NCBI RefSeq assembly: GCF_006335015.1 | Contig: NZ_VDGT01000004.1 | Span: forward strand, 62,001 to 126,000 | Reading direction: 5' to 3' | Source of the DNA: Streptomyces sedi | GTDB lineage: Bacteria; Actinomycetota; Actinomycetes; Streptomycetales; Streptomycetaceae | DNA: 64,000 nucleotides | In this document: positions 17,452 through 49,046 of the stretch, in pieces | Layout of the letters: each line of letters begins with the position of its first letter | How positions within the stretch are numbered: position 1 is the first letter of the stretch | Translations under genes and position numbers: made by a program | The notes under the pieces: model-generated | What the model saw: only the letters and a program-made list of their open reading frames with translations | Told to the model about the DNA's origin: nothing | Databases searched by the model: none

Positions 17452-19323
17452 TCACGTGCCCGGAGCGGGTGAACGGCGGGCCAGGACCTCGGCCAGGGTG
17501 CGGTGGCGCAGCGCGGTGGTGGCGAAGCGGTGCCAGGCGTCGGGGTGTGCGGACAGGGCTTCGGTGACGAGGGTGAGCACGGTGGGGAGTCCGTCGTCGG
17601 GGGACGGTGGCGGCGCGGTCAGGGCGGGCTGGGCCGGGAGGGCCAGCAGCGTCTCGGCGTCGCGGTGGGCGCTGACCACCACGGCCTCCGTCCAGGCGCC
17701 TGCGGCGCCCGGGTGCTCGCCCAGCAGTTCGGGGAGTCGGGTGGTCAGGCGCAGCAGCGCGGCGGTGGGCGCGGAGTGGTGGACGAGGATCGCGTCGAAG
17801 TCGGGCCCCGCCGGGTAGCCGCGCACCGCGTGGGCCAGCAGCAGCCTCTCCAGGGTCTCGTCGGTCGCGCCGGGTGCGGCCATCCGGTCGAGGGTGGCGG
17901 CGGGTTGCCAACTCAGCTCGTCCAGGGCGAGGTTGGCCGGGGCCTCGGGGTGGTCGGAACGCTCGGGGGCGAGCGACCGCAGCACCGTGTGCAGGGCGCG
18001 GTCGAACGCCGGGTCCTCGGCCGCCGGGTAGGCGCCCCGGCGGCGGCGCCGGTGGGCGCGGCCCTCGCGGGCGTCGGCGAGGAACTCCCGCGCGTGCTCG
18101 GTGAGCGCGGGGCGCCGGTCGGCGGGGAGTAGCCGCGCCAACTCGGCGAGCCAGGCGAGTTGCGGGGGTTGGCAGAGCGGGAAGCCGGGGCGTGGGCGCC
18201 AGAGCGCGAGGGCGGTGAGGGCGGCCTCGGCGAACCGTTGGCGCAGCGCGGTCCTGGTCTCCGGCGGGCTGCGCCAGGGGAGCGCGTGGTCGGTGTCCGG
18301 CGCCAGCAGGGGGCGCCAGCGTTCGGTGAGGGCGCGGGCGATCCAGTCGGTCGCCGCAGCCAGGCCGCGTTCCGGGGTGGCGCCGAAGGTGCCGAGATAG
18401 GCCAGCGGCAGCCGGCGGTCCGGCTCGGGAAGCGCGGCCAGCTCCTCGGCGACGCGGGCCGCGGTCTCCTCCGGGGTGTGGCCCTCGACGCGCAGCCGGC
18501 AGACACGGCTGGTCAGGGCGGCGCCGGCGAAGCGGGCCAGGTCGGCTTCGGCCAGCTCGACCAGCAGCGTGGCGGGGACCGCGTGGGGAAGGGTGCCGAG
18601 GAGGAGTTCGGCGACGACGGCCCTGGCCTGCTCGTGCGCGTCGTCGGCCAGCAGTTCCCAGAGCGTGGTGAGACGGTCGGCGTGGGTGGTGAGCACCTCG
18701 CGCCAGAGCGTGCGCCAGGCGGCGAGCGCCGCCCCGTGCGCCGACACCCAGGCGTTCAGTTCCTGGCCCTCGGCGAGTTGCGCGGGCGGCCCGGGGAGCA
18801 GGGCGACGGCGGTGGCCAGCACCTCGGGCGCCAGGTCGGGGGAGCGCAGCACCAGCCGGGCGGCGTCGGGGCGTTCGACGGTCCCGGGGGTGACGGGCGC
18901 GGGGGTCGGAACGCGGCGGTGTAGTTCGGCGACCACGGCGGCGCGCGAAGCGGGGTGCGCGCCGGCGTGCGCGAGGGCGCCCAGCCGTCGGTCCGCGCTG
19001 CGGGCGGCGACGGCGGCGTGCCACTCCTCGGGGCAGTCCGGGTGGGCGAGCGCGGCCAGCACCGGGGCGTCCGCCTCGGCCTCGACGGCGGCGGCCAGCA
19101 GCGCCTCGGGTGCGGCGTCGGCGCGCGGGCCGGTGAGCAACGCGGCGAGCAGCGCGTCGCGTTCGGGCCCGGCCGGCAGCGTGCCGACCCGATCGAGCGC
19201 GAGGGCGACCACCGGCGCCTCGGGCGCCGCACCGGCCACGGCCCGCGTGAGAAAGACGGCCGGCAGCCGCACCCTGGTCTCGTTCCCCCGCGCGTTCCCC
19301 GCCGCGCCTCCGGCCGCCGACAT
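17452..19323 (-). CDS. Large helical protein of unknown function
   Basis: 623 residues, Ala/Leu/Arg-rich and apparently all-helical, with no signal peptide and no membrane segment. Repeated pairs of amphipathic helices (for example LAALAHPDCPEEWHAAVAA, then ARLVLRSPDLAPEVLATAVALL) look like a HEAT/leucine-rich-variant solenoid, a fold normally used for protein binding. I recognise no catalytic motif. The ATG at 19323 has GGGGGAA about six bases upstream; frame continuation further 5' enters the spacer. It lies between the toxin gene and the formaldehyde detoxification pair, all on the minus strand, but with gaps on both sides and so probably separately transcribed. The family name is unknown to me. 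Confidence 0.6.
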   Translation of the reverse strand: MSAAGGAAGNARGNETRVRLPAVFLTRAVAGAAPEAPVVALALDRVGTLPAGPERDALLAALLTGPRADAAPEALLAAAVEAEADAPVLAALAHPDCPEEWHAAVAARSADRRLGALAHAGAHPASRAAVVAELHRRVPTPAPVTPGTVERPDAARLVLRSPDLAPEVLATAVALLPGPPAQLAEGQELNAWVSAHGAALAAWRTLWREVLTTHADRLTTLWELLADDAHEQARAVVAELLLGTLPHAVPATLLVELAEADLARFAGAALTSRVCRLRVEGHTPEETAARVAEELAALPEPDRRLPLAYLGTFGATPERGLAAATDWIARALTERWRPLLAPDTDHALPWRSPPETRTALRQRFAEAALTALALWRPRPGFPLCQPPQLAWLAELARLLPADRRPALTEHAREFLADAREGRAHRRRRRGAYPAAEDPAFDRALHTVLRSLAPERSDHPEAPANLALDELSWQPAATLDRMAAPGATDETLERLLLAHAVRGYPAGPDFDAILVHHSAPTAALLRLTTRLPELLGEHPGAAGAWTEAVVVSAHRDAETLLALPAQPALTAPPPSPDDGLPTVLTLVTEALSAHPDAWHRFATTALRHRTLAEVLARRSPAPGT

Positions 19324-19403
19324 CCGCGTTCCCCCGCTCGAAGCCTTCCGGAGCGGGGCGTGCGCCCCGCTCCGGAACAGCCTAGGACCCGGAGCGCCGG
19401 CGC

Positions 19404-20039
19404 TCAGTGGCCCCTGGCGATCCACTCCGGCAGGTGCGGTGCCTCCTGGCCGATGGTGGTGGTGTCGCCGTGGCCGGTGCGGACCACCGTGCCCAGCGGC
19501 AGGGTGAGCAGCCGGTCCCTGATCGAGTCGACGATGGTCGGGAAGTCGGAGAACGAGCGCCCGGTGGCGCCGGGGCCGCCCTGGAAGAGCGTGTCCCCGG
19601 TGAACACCGTCTCCAGCGCCGGCGCGTGCAGGCAGACCGCGCCCGGCGCGTGCCCCGGCGTGTGGAGCACGGTCAGCTCCACCGAGCCGACGGAGAGCCG
19701 CTGCCCGTCGGCCAGTTCGCCGTCGGGGTCGTGGGCGGGGTGGGTCAGCTTCCAGAGCGGCAGGTCGTCGGGGTGGAGCAGGACGGGGGCGCCGGTGCGC
19801 GCGGCCAGCTCGGGCGCCGCGTTGACATGGTCGTTGTGCCCGTGGGTGGCGACGATCGCCCGCACCGTGCGGGCGCCGACGGCCTCGGCGATGGCCGCCG
19901 CGTCGTGGGCGGCGTCGACGACCAGCACCTCGCTGTCGTCGCCGACCAGCCAGACGTTGTTGTCGACCTCCCAACTGCCGCCGTCCAACTCGAAGACGCC
20001 GGAGGTCACCACGCGTTCGACCCGGGTGCCGGTGCTCAC
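19404..20039 (-). CDS. Metallo-beta-lactamase-fold hydrolase, partner of mycothiol-dependent formaldehyde oxidation
   Basis: 211 residues with the zinc-binding [10 protein letters not shown] near residue 70 and the later [10 protein letters not shown] and TGDTLFQGG histidine/aspartate motifs of glyoxalase II-like enzymes. Start is a GTG at 20039 that overlaps the stop of the dehydrogenase gene (GTGA), so the two are co-translated. Proteins of this type sit beside S-(hydroxymethyl)mycothiol dehydrogenase in many actinobacteria and are thought to act on the S-formylmycothiol product or a related thioester. That exact reaction is inferred from the gene pair, not from the sequence alone. Confidence 0.85.
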   Translation of the reverse strand: MSTGTRVERVVTSGVFELDGGSWEVDNNVWLVGDDSEVLVVDAAHDAAAIAEAVGARTVRAIVATHGHNDHVNAAPELAARTGAPVLLHPDDLPLWKLTHPAHDPDGELADGQRLSVGSVELTVLHTPGHAPGAVCLHAPALETVFTGDTLFQGGPGATGRSFSDFPTIVDSIRDRLLTLPLGTVVRTGHGDTTTIGQEAPHLPEWIARGH

Positions 20040-21121
20040 AGGACCACCACCGAACGGAGCACGTCGCCCTCGTGCATCCGGTCGAAGGCCTGCTCGACCT
20101 GGTCGAGAGCGATCGTCTCGGTGACAAACGCGTCCAGGTCCAGCCGGCCCTGTCGATAGAGATCGATCAACATCGGGAAGTCGCGGGAGGGCAGACAGTC
20201 CCCGTACCAGGAGGACTTCAGTGCCCCGCCCCGCCCGAACACGTCGAGCAGCGGCAGGTCGATCCGCATCTCCGGGGTGGGCACCCCGACCAGGACCACC
20301 GTGCCCGCCAGGTCGCGGGCGTAGAAGGCCTGTTCGTAGGTCTCCGGGCGGCCGACCGCCTCGATCACCACGTCGGCGCCGAAGCCGCCGGTCAGCTCGC
20401 GGATCGCGGCCACCGGGTCGTTCTCCCCCGAGCGCACGGTGTGGGTGGCGCCGAGCCCCTCGGCGATGCTCAGTTTCCGGTCGTCGATGTCGACCGCGAT
20501 GACCTTCGCGGCACCGGCCAGTCGGGCGCCCATGATCGCGGCGCCGCCGACCCCGCCGCAGCCGATCACGGCGACGCTGTCGCCCCTGCCGACCTGGCCC
20601 GTGTTGAGGGCGGCGCCGATGCCGGCCATCACGCCGCACCCCAGCAGGCCGGCGGCGGCCGGCGATGCCTCCGGGTCGACCTTGGTGCACTGTCCGGAGG
20701 CCACCAGGGTCAACTCGGCGAAGGCGCCGATGCCCAGCGCCGGGCTGAGCGGGGTTCCGTCGGTGAGCGTCATGGGCTGCTTCGCGTTGTGTGTGGCAAA
20801 GCAGTACTGCGGGCGGCCCCGCAGACAGGCCCGACACTGGCCGCACACCGCACGCCAGTTGAGCACCACGAAGTCGCCAGGCTCGACGTCGGTGACGCCC
20901 TCGCCGACCGACTCGACGACGCCGGCCGCCTCGTGCCCGAGCAGGAACGGGAACTCGTCGTTGATCCCGCCCTGCCGGTAGTGCAGGTCGGTGTGGCACA
21001 CCCCGCAGGTGCGGACCCGGACCAGCGCCTCGCCGGGCCCGGGATCGGGGACCAGGATGGTCTCCACGCGCACCGGCTCGTTCTTGCCGGGTGCGATCAC
21101 ACCGCGTACCTCATGTGCCAT
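20036..21121 (-). CDS. mscR: S-(hydroxymethyl)mycothiol dehydrogenase (formaldehyde detoxification)
   Basis: 361 residues, a zinc-dependent medium-chain alcohol dehydrogenase. Catalytic zinc ligands are in [14 protein letters not shown] and GHEAAGVV; the structural zinc lobe is [15 protein letters not shown]; the NAD-binding fold has [41 protein letters not shown] and [18 protein letters not shown] are typical of the mycothiol-dependent formaldehyde dehydrogenase subgroup. It oxidises the spontaneous formaldehyde-mycothiol adduct with NAD. The ATG at 21121 opens a two-gene operon with the metallo-beta-lactamase-fold gene. A hairpin just upstream separates it from the preceding minus-strand gene. 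Confidence 0.9.
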   Translation of the reverse strand: MAHEVRGVIAPGKNEPVRVETILVPDPGPGEALVRVRTCGVCHTDLHYRQGGINDEFPFLLGHEAAGVVESVGEGVTDVEPGDFVVLNWRAVCGQCRACLRGRPQYCFATHNAKQPMTLTDGTPLSPALGIGAFAELTLVASGQCTKVDPEASPAAAGLLGCGVMAGIGAALNTGQVGRGDSVAVIGCGGVGGAAIMGARLAGAAKVIAVDIDDRKLSIAEGLGATHTVRSGENDPVAAIRELTGGFGADVVIEAVGRPETYEQAFYARDLAGTVVLVGVPTPEMRIDLPLLDVFGRGGALKSSWYGDCLPSRDFPMLIDLYRQGRLDLDAFVTETIALDQVEQAFDRMHEGDVLRSVVVL

Positions 21122-21187
21122 TTCGGACGCCTCCGGGTCGCTTTGTCGATCACGAGGCAGCCATTGTGCGGCACCGTGGCCGCCAGC

Positions 21188-21217
21188 GGAAACCCCGCGC
21201 GGGGGCGCGGGGTTTCC
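21188..21217. terminator. Hairpin terminator upstream of the mscR-like gene
   Basis: GGAAACCCCGCGC (21188-21200) pairs perfectly over 13 bp with GCGCGGGGTTTCC (21205-21217) around a GGGG loop. On the minus strand it lies after the stop of the 21267-21767 gene and upstream of the dehydrogenase start. Confidence 0.8.
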
Positions 21218-21266
21218 CCTGACGGGGGCGACGGCGGGCGTGCCGGTGCCCGGCGGCGGCTGGTGT

Positions 21267-21767
21267 TCAGCGACGGCGGGCGGGCGAGAGGCGGGCGAGG
21301 GTCCAGGACGTGACGAGGCCGTAGGCCGCGTGGGGGAGGAGGTCGCTGAGCCAGTCGCCGGCCGACCAGCCGCGGGGGTCGCTGATGCCCAACGCCGCCA
21401 TCGGCGCGTTGGAGCCGACGAGCGCGCCGGCCGTGGCCAGCAGGGTGGTGGCGGCCGGGTGGCGGGGGCGGGCCAGGCCCAGGGCGGCGCCGACGCCCAC
21501 GCCGGTGGCGAGGCCGAGCAGCGGGCCGAGGCCGGAGACCCGGTTCTCCCGTGCCGCGCCCTCCCCCGGGATCGGCACGCCCGTCACCTCGGAGAGCCGC
21601 TCGACGCTCTCCGTCGGCGTGTCGCTGGCGCCGCGCCCGCGCGCCACCATGTCGAGATAGCTGACGGCGTTGAGCGCGCTGGTGCCCGCCGCGCCCGCGG
21701 CGGCGCCGGCGAGCAGCCGGCCGGAGAGGCAACGGCCACTGCGGGCCTTTTGTCCGGTTCGTCTCAC
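21267..21767 (-). CDS. Small conserved actinobacterial membrane protein
   Basis: 166 residues. An N-terminal hydrophobic Ala/Gly stretch ([31 protein letters not shown]) is followed by a polar loop with a TPTESVERL segment. Two further hydrophobic stretches ([33 protein letters not shown]) precede a C-terminal [17 protein letters not shown]. This pattern is common in streptomycete membrane proteins of unknown role. The start is GTG at 21767 without a Shine-Dalgarno sequence. TAGCCT lies six bases upstream of it on the same strand, consistent with a leaderless message. No functional partner is evident. Confidence 0.55.
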   Translation of the reverse strand: MRRTGQKARSGRCLSGRLLAGAAAGAAGTSALNAVSYLDMVARGRGASDTPTESVERLSEVTGVPIPGEGAARENRVSGLGPLLGLATGVGVGAALGLARPRHPAATTLLATAGALVGSNAPMAALGISDPRGWSAGDWLSDLLPHAAYGLVTSWTLARLSPARRR

Positions 21768-21963
21768 GGGTCGAGGCTACGGCGACCGAGGGAGGCGCGC
21801 AGCGCGAACGCCGCGCGCCGCCCGCCGTTGTCAGCGGCGGGTGCGAGGGTGGCACCTCGCGGGTCGGCGGTGTCCCTCACGTCCACGGGGGGTGTGGCGG
21901 CCACCGCCGCCGCGTCCCGCGCGACGCGAGCGGGCGGGCACCGACACCGAGAGGAACGACGAG

Positions 21964-22392
21964 ATGGCACTGACCCCCGAGGAGCGCGAGAGCTTCCTCG
22001 CCGAGCCCCACATCGCCGCGTTCTCCGTGGCCTCGGGCACTCCGGAGCGGGCGCCGCTGACCGTGCCCATCTGGTACCAGTACACGCCGGGCGGCGAGCT
22101 GTGGGTGCTCACGGGCAAGGACTCGCGCAAGCACCGACTGGCCGTCGAGGCGGGCCGTTTCGCCATGATGGTGGAGCGGCTGGAGCCGACGGTCCGGTAT
22201 GTCTCCGTCGAGGGGCCGATCACCGCGATCACCGACGGCGGGGAGGCCGAGCTGCGGGAGATGGCCGCCCGCTATCTGCCGGCCGACAAGGTCGAGGGCT
22301 ATGTCCGGTACGCGTACGCCGAGCAGGGCGCACACGTGGTGATCCGGATCCGCCCCGAGCGCTGGGTCTCCAGCGACCTCGGCACGGTCTGA
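21964..22392 (+). CDS. Pyridoxamine-5'-phosphate oxidase-family (PPOX-type) flavin/F420 protein
   Basis: 142 residues from the ATG at 21964, preceded by GAGAGGAACGACGAG. The split-barrel fold is indicated by LTPEERESFLAEPHIAAFSVAS, PLTVPIWYQYTPGGELWVLT, KHRLAVEAGRFAMMVE and RYVSVEGPITAI, the order seen in PPOX-type proteins that bind FMN or F420. Members reduce or bind small molecules, and the substrate is rarely predictable. It is a stand-alone gene, divergent from the membrane protein, with a short hairpin right after its stop. Confidence 0.8.
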   Translation: MALTPEERESFLAEPHIAAFSVASGTPERAPLTVPIWYQYTPGGELWVLTGKDSRKHRLAVEAGRFAMMVERLEPTVRYVSVEGPITAITDGGEAELREMAARYLPADKVEGYVRYAYAEQGAHVVIRIRPERWVSSDLGTV

Positions 22393-22407
22393 CTCCTCCG
22401 GGGAGTC
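22391..22407 (+). terminator. Short hairpin terminator after the PPOX gene
   Basis: GACTCC-TCCGG-GGAGTC, a 6-bp stem with a tight loop, begins at the last base of the TGA stop codon. There is no U tract. Confidence 0.5.
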
Positions 22408-22514
22408 GGCCGACGGCGGGGGCGGGCGACGCTCCGGGCGGCTGACGCTCCGGGCGGGCGACGCGGGTGGTCGTCCGCGCCCCGGTCACCGACTCCCCCG
22501 CGCGGCGACCGCGG

Positions 22515-23105
22515 TCACCGCTTGCCGTGGTCCTCCGGCCGTTCCACGGGCAGCTGGCTTATGCCCAGGTCGCGCCGCATCACCTGGCGCGCCTCGTACA
22601 GCCTTCGCGAGGCCAGGCCCATCAGCTCCGCGATGTCCTCGCCCTCCCCCGGCGAGGACCGCTTCTCCAGGGCCTCCTGGATCCTGAACAGCGGCAGCAC
22701 CAGCCGCGAGACGGCCGTCAGCACCTCGTCGCTGACCGCGAGTTGGGCCTCCGCGTAGGCCGCGTTCAGCTCGTCGCGGGCCTTCTCGGCGGCCTCGCGC
22801 GGCGCCCGCTCCTCCGCTTCGACGCCGGTACGGGCTCCCGGCGAGCGGGCCTCGTACCAGGTGCCGAGCGCCCGGTGGTGCGCGCGGGCGAGCTGGTTGA
22901 GCGCCACATAGCTGGCGCGCCGCAGCTCCCGCGCGTCGGCGCGTTCCCGCTCCTCACGCTCCCTGGCGCGCTCGCGCTCGGCGTGCGCCAGCTCGACGCG
23001 CGTGGCGCGTGCCGCGGCGCGCTGTGTCAGCAGCGCGGAGAGCAGTGTGCCGAGCACACCGACGATCGCCACCGCCACCGTGGTCGCGCCTTCCATCTCG
23101 CCCAT
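22515..23105 (-). CDS. Hypothetical single-span coiled-coil protein
   Basis: 196 residues from the ATG at 23105. The frame is open further upstream, but that part is Pro/Arg-rich spacer. One N-terminal membrane segment (TTVAVAIVGVLGTLLSALLT) is followed by a highly charged Arg/Glu/Ala stretch (AHAERERAREREERERADA) predicted to form a coiled coil, then a helical domain with SRLVLPLFRIQEALEKR and RRLYEARQVMRRDLG. I do not recognise a family. A membrane-anchored scaffold or small regulatory protein is possible. It is transcribed away from the NRPS cluster across a shared 350-base upstream region. Confidence 0.55.
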   Translation of the reverse strand: MGEMEGATTVAVAIVGVLGTLLSALLTQRAAARATRVELAHAERERAREREERERADARELRRASYVALNQLARAHHRALGTWYEARSPGARTGVEAEERAPREAAEKARDELNAAYAEAQLAVSDEVLTAVSRLVLPLFRIQEALEKRSSPGEGEDIAELMGLASRRLYEARQVMRRDLGISQLPVERPEDHGKR

Positions 23106-23455
23106 GGTAGCGGGCTGTTGGGTCGGCGCGACGGCTGGTGACGGACCTGGAGCGCTCTTCGGGGGCCGCCGCCGGAACCCCCGCGCGCCGGGGGAACGAG
23201 GGCCGTTCCGCGGCCCCCGTCGGGTCGCGCCAGGCGAGCGCCCGGGGCCATGCAGCTTGATGCAAGGCAGCTTGTTCACTCTCCTTAGCCGCTGGCAGAT
23301 TGGCCGGCAGAGTCAATGGGGGTCACTCAGGGGAAACGCCGTAACCCACCGTCGGAAAACGCCACACAGAACGGCTAGCGGGTAACGCTTACCCGGTTTT
23401 CCCAGGACCGTTGGCAGAGGTAGTTCCCGGCTATCTGCTTGAGGTGGAAGAACGA
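23106..23455. promoter_or_regulatory. Upstream region of the NRPS operon with inverted repeats
   Basis: A 350-base spacer, divergent between the coiled-coil gene and the NRPS operon, with no credible gene. It contains a GC-rich nested stem (CGGGGGCCGC 23160-23169 with GCGGCCCCCG 23210-23219, enclosing CCCCC/GGGGG), a short palindrome CTTGATGCAAG at about 23257-23267, and the clean operator-like palindrome listed separately at 23379-23395. From about 23,255 the DNA turns markedly A/T-richer, as expected for a regulated promoter. I cannot assign -35/-10 boxes with confidence. Confidence 0.55.
23379..23395. promoter_or_regulatory. Operator-like palindrome before the NRPS operon
   Basis: CGGGTAA-CGC-TTACCCG is a perfect 7-bp inverted repeat with a 3-base spacer, about 60 bases upstream of the first NRPS start codon. 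Symmetry and position suggest a repressor or activator site, but the cognate regulator is not in the window. Confidence 0.5.
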
Positions 23456-26400
23456 ATGCCCGTCGGACAGGGGATACCGCTCACGGCCGCTCAGGCGGGA
23501 ATCTGGTTCGCCCAGCAACTCGACCCGGGAAACCCGATCTACAACGCGGCCGAATACCTGGAGATCCGCGGTTCCGTCGATGCCGACGTGCTGCGCGAGG
23601 CGCTGCGCCGACTGGTCGGCGAGGCTGAGGCGTTGCAGGTGCGGATCGTCTCCGACGGCGACGAGCTGTACCAGGTGCTCGACCCCGACCGCCCCTGGGA
23701 GCTGGACGTCGTCGACCTCAGCTTCGAGGTGGACCCGGACGCCGCCGCCCAGCGGTGGATGCGGGAGGTCATGGTCGAGCCGGTCGACCCGACGGTCGAC
23801 CCGCTCTTCCGCTTCGCCCTGCTGCGGGTCGGCACCTACCGCCACTACTGGTTCTACCGCTACCACCATGTGACGGTCGACGGATTCGCCGTCGCGATGC
23901 TCGCCAAGAGGGCCGCCGAGATCTACACCGCGCTGCTCGAAGGCGAGCCGGTCGGCGAGAGCCCGTTCGGCCCGCTGGCCGAGCTGGTGAAGGCGGACGA
24001 GGAATACCGGGCGGACCGGCGTTTCACCGCCGACCGTGAATTCTGGGCCGACCGGCTGGCCGGCAGCGCCGACGTGGTGAGCCTGTCGGACCGCAAGCCC
24101 ACGCTGGCGCACGCCCTGGTGCGGCGCTCGGAGTTCCTGCCGGACGACCGGCTGAACGCGCTGCGCGACACGGCGCGCGACGTCGGCGTGACCTGGCCGG
24201 CGATCATGATGACCGCCGCCGCGCTCTACCTCCAGCGGACCACGGGCGTCCCGGAGGTCACCCTCGGCCTGCCGGTGAGCGCCAGGACCGGCCGCGCGGC
24301 GCGCGCGATCCCCGGCATGGTCTCCAACGTGATCCCGCTGCGGCTGACGCTGGATCCGGCCAGGACGCTGGCCGAGACGCTGCACGCGGTCTCCGCCGAG
24401 ATGCGGGCCGCCGTCAAGCACCAGCGCTACCGCTACGAGGACCTGCGGCGCGACCGGGGGCTGCTGGCCGGCGACGAGCGGCTGGTGGGGCCCGAGGTCA
24501 ACATCATGATGTTCGACTACGACCTCCGGTTCGGCGAGACGCCCGCCCTCGTCAACAACCTCTCCATCGGCCCGTCCGACGACCTGGCGATGATCTTCTA
24601 CGGCCGCCCCGACGGCCGCGGCCTCCAGATCGACTTCGACGCCAACCCCGAGCTGTACCGGGGCGAGGAGATCGCCGCCCACCAGAACCGCTTCCTCGGC
24701 TTCCTCGACCAGCTCTCGAAGGCCGACCCCGAGCTGCCCGTCGGCCGCGTCGACCTGCTGCCGCGCTCCGAACGGCGGCTGGTGATCGAGCGGTTCAACG
24801 AGACGGAGAAGGCCCACGGCGCGCCCGAGGCGACGCTGACGCAGCTGCTCGCCGAGCAGGCCAAGCGCACCCCGGCCGCCGTCGCCGTACGCCACGAGAC
24901 GACGAGGCTCAGCTACGCCAGCCTGCACGTCCAGGCCAACCGCCTCGCCCACCTGCTGCGTTCGCGGGGCGCCGGCCCCGAGACGCTGGTGGCGTTGGCG
25001 CTGCCGCGCTCCGTCGACCTGGTGGTGGCGCTGCTCGCCGTGCTGAAGACCGGCGCCGCCTACCTGCCGGTCGACCCCAACTACCCGGTGGACCGCATCG
25101 CGCTGATGCTTGAGGACGCCGGCCCCGCGGTGCTGCTGACCACCACCGAGACCGAGGTGGGCCTCCCCGACGAGCTGCCCGTGCCCCGGCTGGTGATCGA
25201 CTCGGTCAAGACGCGCTACCAGGTCACGGGACGCCCCGGCAGCGCGCCGCCCGACCAGCTGACCGGACCCGACCACCCGGCGTACGTGATCTACACCTCG
25301 GGCTCCACCGGCCGCCCCAAGGGCGTGATGGTGCCGCACCGCGGCGTGGTCAACCGCCTGCTGTGGATGCAGGACCGGTACGGACTGACCGAGGACGACC
25401 GGGTGTTGCAGAAGACGCCGGCCAGCTTCGACGTCTCCGTCTGGGAGTTCTTCTGGCCGCTGATCACCGGTGCCACGCTGGTGCTGGCCAGGCCGGAGGG
25501 GCACAAGGACCCCGTCTACCTCAGCCAGTTGATCAGGGACGCCGGGATCACCACGGCGCACTTCGTGCCGTCGATGCTGAGCGCGTTCCTCCAGGAGCCG
25601 GCGGCGGCCGACAGCGTCGGGCTGCGCCGCGTGATGTGCAGCGGCGAGGCGCTGCCCGAGGAGTCGCAGCGCCGCTTCCTGAAGCTGCTGCCCGACACCG
25701 AGCTGCACAACCTGTACGGCCCGACGGAGGCGTCCATCGACGTCACCTCCTGGCAGTGCTCCGACGCGGCCGGCCAGGTCCCGATCGGCCGCCCGGTGTG
25801 GAACACGCGGACCTATGTGCTGGACTCGGCGCTCCGCCCGTCCGCGCCCGGCACCCCGGGCGAGCTGTATCTGGCCGGCGTCCAGTTGGCGCGCGGCTAT
25901 CTCGGCAGGGAGGGGCTGACCGCCGAGCGGTTCGTCGCCGACCCGTACGGGCCGCCCGGGTCGCGGATGTACCGCACCGGCGACCTGGCGCGTTGGGAGC
26001 CGGACGGCGCGCTGCGCTATCTGGGCCGGACCGACGACCAGGTGAAGATCCGGGGCTTCCGCATCGAGTTGGGCGAGATCGAGACGGCGCTCGCGCAGCA
26101 CGAGGAGGTCGCCGAGACCGCCGTGCTGGCGCGCCGCGACCGCCCGGACGACGTGCGGCTGACGGCGTATGTGGTGGCGGCTCCCGGCACCGGCCCGAGC
26201 GTCGACGACCTGCGGCTGCACCTGGCGGGCCGGCTGCCCGAGCACATGGTGCCGGCCGCGTTCGTGCTGCTGGAGTCGCTGCCCGTGACGCCCAACGGCA
26301 AGCTGGACCGCAGGGCGCTGCCCGCGCCCGACCTGGCGTCGGCCGCCTCCGACCGGGGCCCGCGCACCCCGCGCGACGAGATCCTGTGCGGGCTCTTCGC

Positions 26401-27415
26401 CGAGGTGCTGGAGTTGCCGCGGGTCGGCGTCGACGACAACTTCTTCCACCTGGGCGGCCATTCGCTGCTCGCCAACCGGCTGATCAGCCAGGTGCGGAAC
26501 GTGTTCGGCGCCGAGCTGACCATCCGTTCCATCTTCGAGGCGCCGACCCCGGCGCTGCTGGGCGCGCGGCTGGAGGACGGCGGCGGGACCAGCGACAGCC
26601 CGCTGGACGTGCTGCTGCCGCTGCGTCCGCACGGGGAGCGTCCCGCGCTCTTCTGCGTGCATCCGGCCGGCGGGCTGAGCTGGTGCTACGCCGGGCTGAT
26701 CAAGCATGTCGACGCGGAGACCCCGGTCTTCGGCCTCCAGGCGCGCGGCCTGGACGGTGCCGACGAGGAGCTGCCGGACAACTTCACGGAGATGGCCGCC
26801 GACTATGTCGAGCAGATCCGCAAGGTGCAGCCCACCGGCCCCTACCACCTGCTGGGTTACTCCTCCGGCGGCATCGCGGCGCAGGTGATCGCGGCGCATC
26901 TGGAGAGCGTCGGCGAGGAGGTGGGCCTGGTCACCATCCTGGACACCTACCCGGGCCAGCCCATCGCCGAGCTGGGTGAGCAGGAGATCCTCGCCGACCT
27001 GCTGCGCTGGGTCGGCTACGACCGCAGGTACCTGGGCGACGAGCCGCTGCGCTACGAGCAGGTGATGGCGATCCTGCGGCGGCTCGGCAGCTCGATGGCC
27101 AGCCTGGAGCAGCGCCACATCGAGAACATCGGCCGGGTCTACGCCAACGGCCGCCACCTGGTGAACAACTTCGCGCCGCCCGTCTTCGGCGGCGACGTCG
27201 TGGTGGTCGTCGCCTCACTGGACAAGGTGGACGTCTCCCCGACGCCCGAGAGCTGGCGTCCGTTCGTGGACGGCCGGATCACCACCCACACCCTCGAACG
27301 CAACCACAACGACCTGATGAAGCCAGGGGCCATGGCCGAGATCGGCCGGATAGTCGCCGACGAGCTGCGGAAGTTGGACGCCCGCGCGCCCGCGCTTCCG
27401 CACGGCGCCCGATGA
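23456..27415 (+). CDS. NRPS 1: stand-alone C-A(Ser)-T-TE (EntF/DhbF-like)
   Basis: 1319 residues from the ATG at 23456 (GGAAG upstream; a TTG at 23411 would add 15 residues). Order: condensation domain ~6-440, opening [16 protein letters not shown] as in EntF, with HHVTVDG near 137; adenylation ~458-958 with [12 protein letters not shown] and core YRTGDLARW; carrier LGGHSLL with Ser near 1003; thioesterase ~1058-1312 with nucleophile motif GYSSGG near 1137. Pocket residues read D-V-W-H-M-S-L-I-D, the serine code. Domain order, C-domain opening and Ser specificity are those of EntF, which joins an aryl acid to serine and cyclises. No aryl carrier or aryl-AMP ligase is present here, so its donor is unknown. 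It may donate in trans to the main line, or act separately. A 15-bp tandem repeat spans its stop codon. Confidence 0.9.
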   Translation: MPVGQGIPLTAAQAGIWFAQQLDPGNPIYNAAEYLEIRGSVDADVLREALRRLVGEAEALQVRIVSDGDELYQVLDPDRPWELDVVDLSFEVDPDAAAQRWMREVMVEPVDPTVDPLFRFALLRVGTYRHYWFYRYHHVTVDGFAVAMLAKRAAEIYTALLEGEPVGESPFGPLAELVKADEEYRADRRFTADREFWADRLAGSADVVSLSDRKPTLAHALVRRSEFLPDDRLNALRDTARDVGVTWPAIMMTAAALYLQRTTGVPEVTLGLPVSARTGRAARAIPGMVSNVIPLRLTLDPARTLAETLHAVSAEMRAAVKHQRYRYEDLRRDRGLLAGDERLVGPEVNIMMFDYDLRFGETPALVNNLSIGPSDDLAMIFYGRPDGRGLQIDFDANPELYRGEEIAAHQNRFLGFLDQLSKADPELPVGRVDLLPRSERRLVIERFNETEKAHGAPEATLTQLLAEQAKRTPAAVAVRHETTRLSYASLHVQANRLAHLLRSRGAGPETLVALALPRSVDLVVALLAVLKTGAAYLPVDPNYPVDRIALMLEDAGPAVLLTTTETEVGLPDELPVPRLVIDSVKTRYQVTGRPGSAPPDQLTGPDHPAYVIYTSGSTGRPKGVMVPHRGVVNRLLWMQDRYGLTEDDRVLQKTPASFDVSVWEFFWPLITGATLVLARPEGHKDPVYLSQLIRDAGITTAHFVPSMLSAFLQEPAAADSVGLRRVMCSGEALPEESQRRFLKLLPDTELHNLYGPTEASIDVTSWQCSDAAGQVPIGRPVWNTRTYVLDSALRPSAPGTPGELYLAGVQLARGYLGREGLTAERFVADPYGPPGSRMYRTGDLARWEPDGALRYLGRTDDQVKIRGFRIELGEIETALAQHEEVAETAVLARRDRPDDVRLTAYVVAAPGTGPSVDDLRLHLAGRLPEHMVPAAFVLLESLPVTPNGKLDRRALPAPDLASAASDRGPRTPRDEILCGLFAEVLELPRVGVDDNFFHLGGHSLLANRLISQVRNVFGAELTIRSIFEAPTPALLGARLEDGGGTSDSPLDVLLPLRPHGERPALFCVHPAGGLSWCYAGLIKHVDAETPVFGLQARGLDGADEELPDNFTEMAADYVEQIRKVQPTGPYHLLGYSSGGIAAQVIAAHLESVGEEVGLVTILDTYPGQPIAELGEQEILADLLRWVGYDRRYLGDEPLRYEQVMAILRRLGSSMASLEQRHIENIGRVYANGRHLVNNFAPPVFGGDVVVVVASLDKVDVSPTPESWRPFVDGRITTHTLERNHNDLMKPGAMAEIGRIVADELRKLDARAPALPHGAR

Positions 27416-27475
27416 GGCGGCGCCCGATGGCACGGCGCCCGATGGCACGGCGCCCGAGGGCGTGGCGCCCGATGA
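27401..27475 (+). repeat. Five 15-bp tandem repeats across the NRPS 1 stop codon
   Basis: Five consecutive 15-bp units related to CACGGCGCCCGATGG occupy 27401-27475. The first ends in TGA and provides the stop of NRPS 1; the next three end in TGG, GGG or similar; the fifth ends in TGA. Because the unit is a multiple of three, changing the first TGA to TGG would extend the protein by 20 residues to the next in-frame TGA. Confidence 0.85.
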
Positions 27476-27508
27476 CTCCCGCACCCCTGGTCCGTCGGAG
27501 GGACGACC

Positions 27509-49013
<21,505 letters not shown>

Positions 49014-49046
49014 GCCGGCCGCCCAGCAGAGGAACGGAGTGATGTG

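Noticed and set aside
17452..20127. An 891-codon minus-strand frame suggesting one long gene through the 17.4-20.1 kb region
   Set aside because: Its 5' part runs antisense-like through the metallo-beta-lactamase-fold gene in another frame and is Arg-rich. The coding character and a ribosome site begin at the ATG at 19323.
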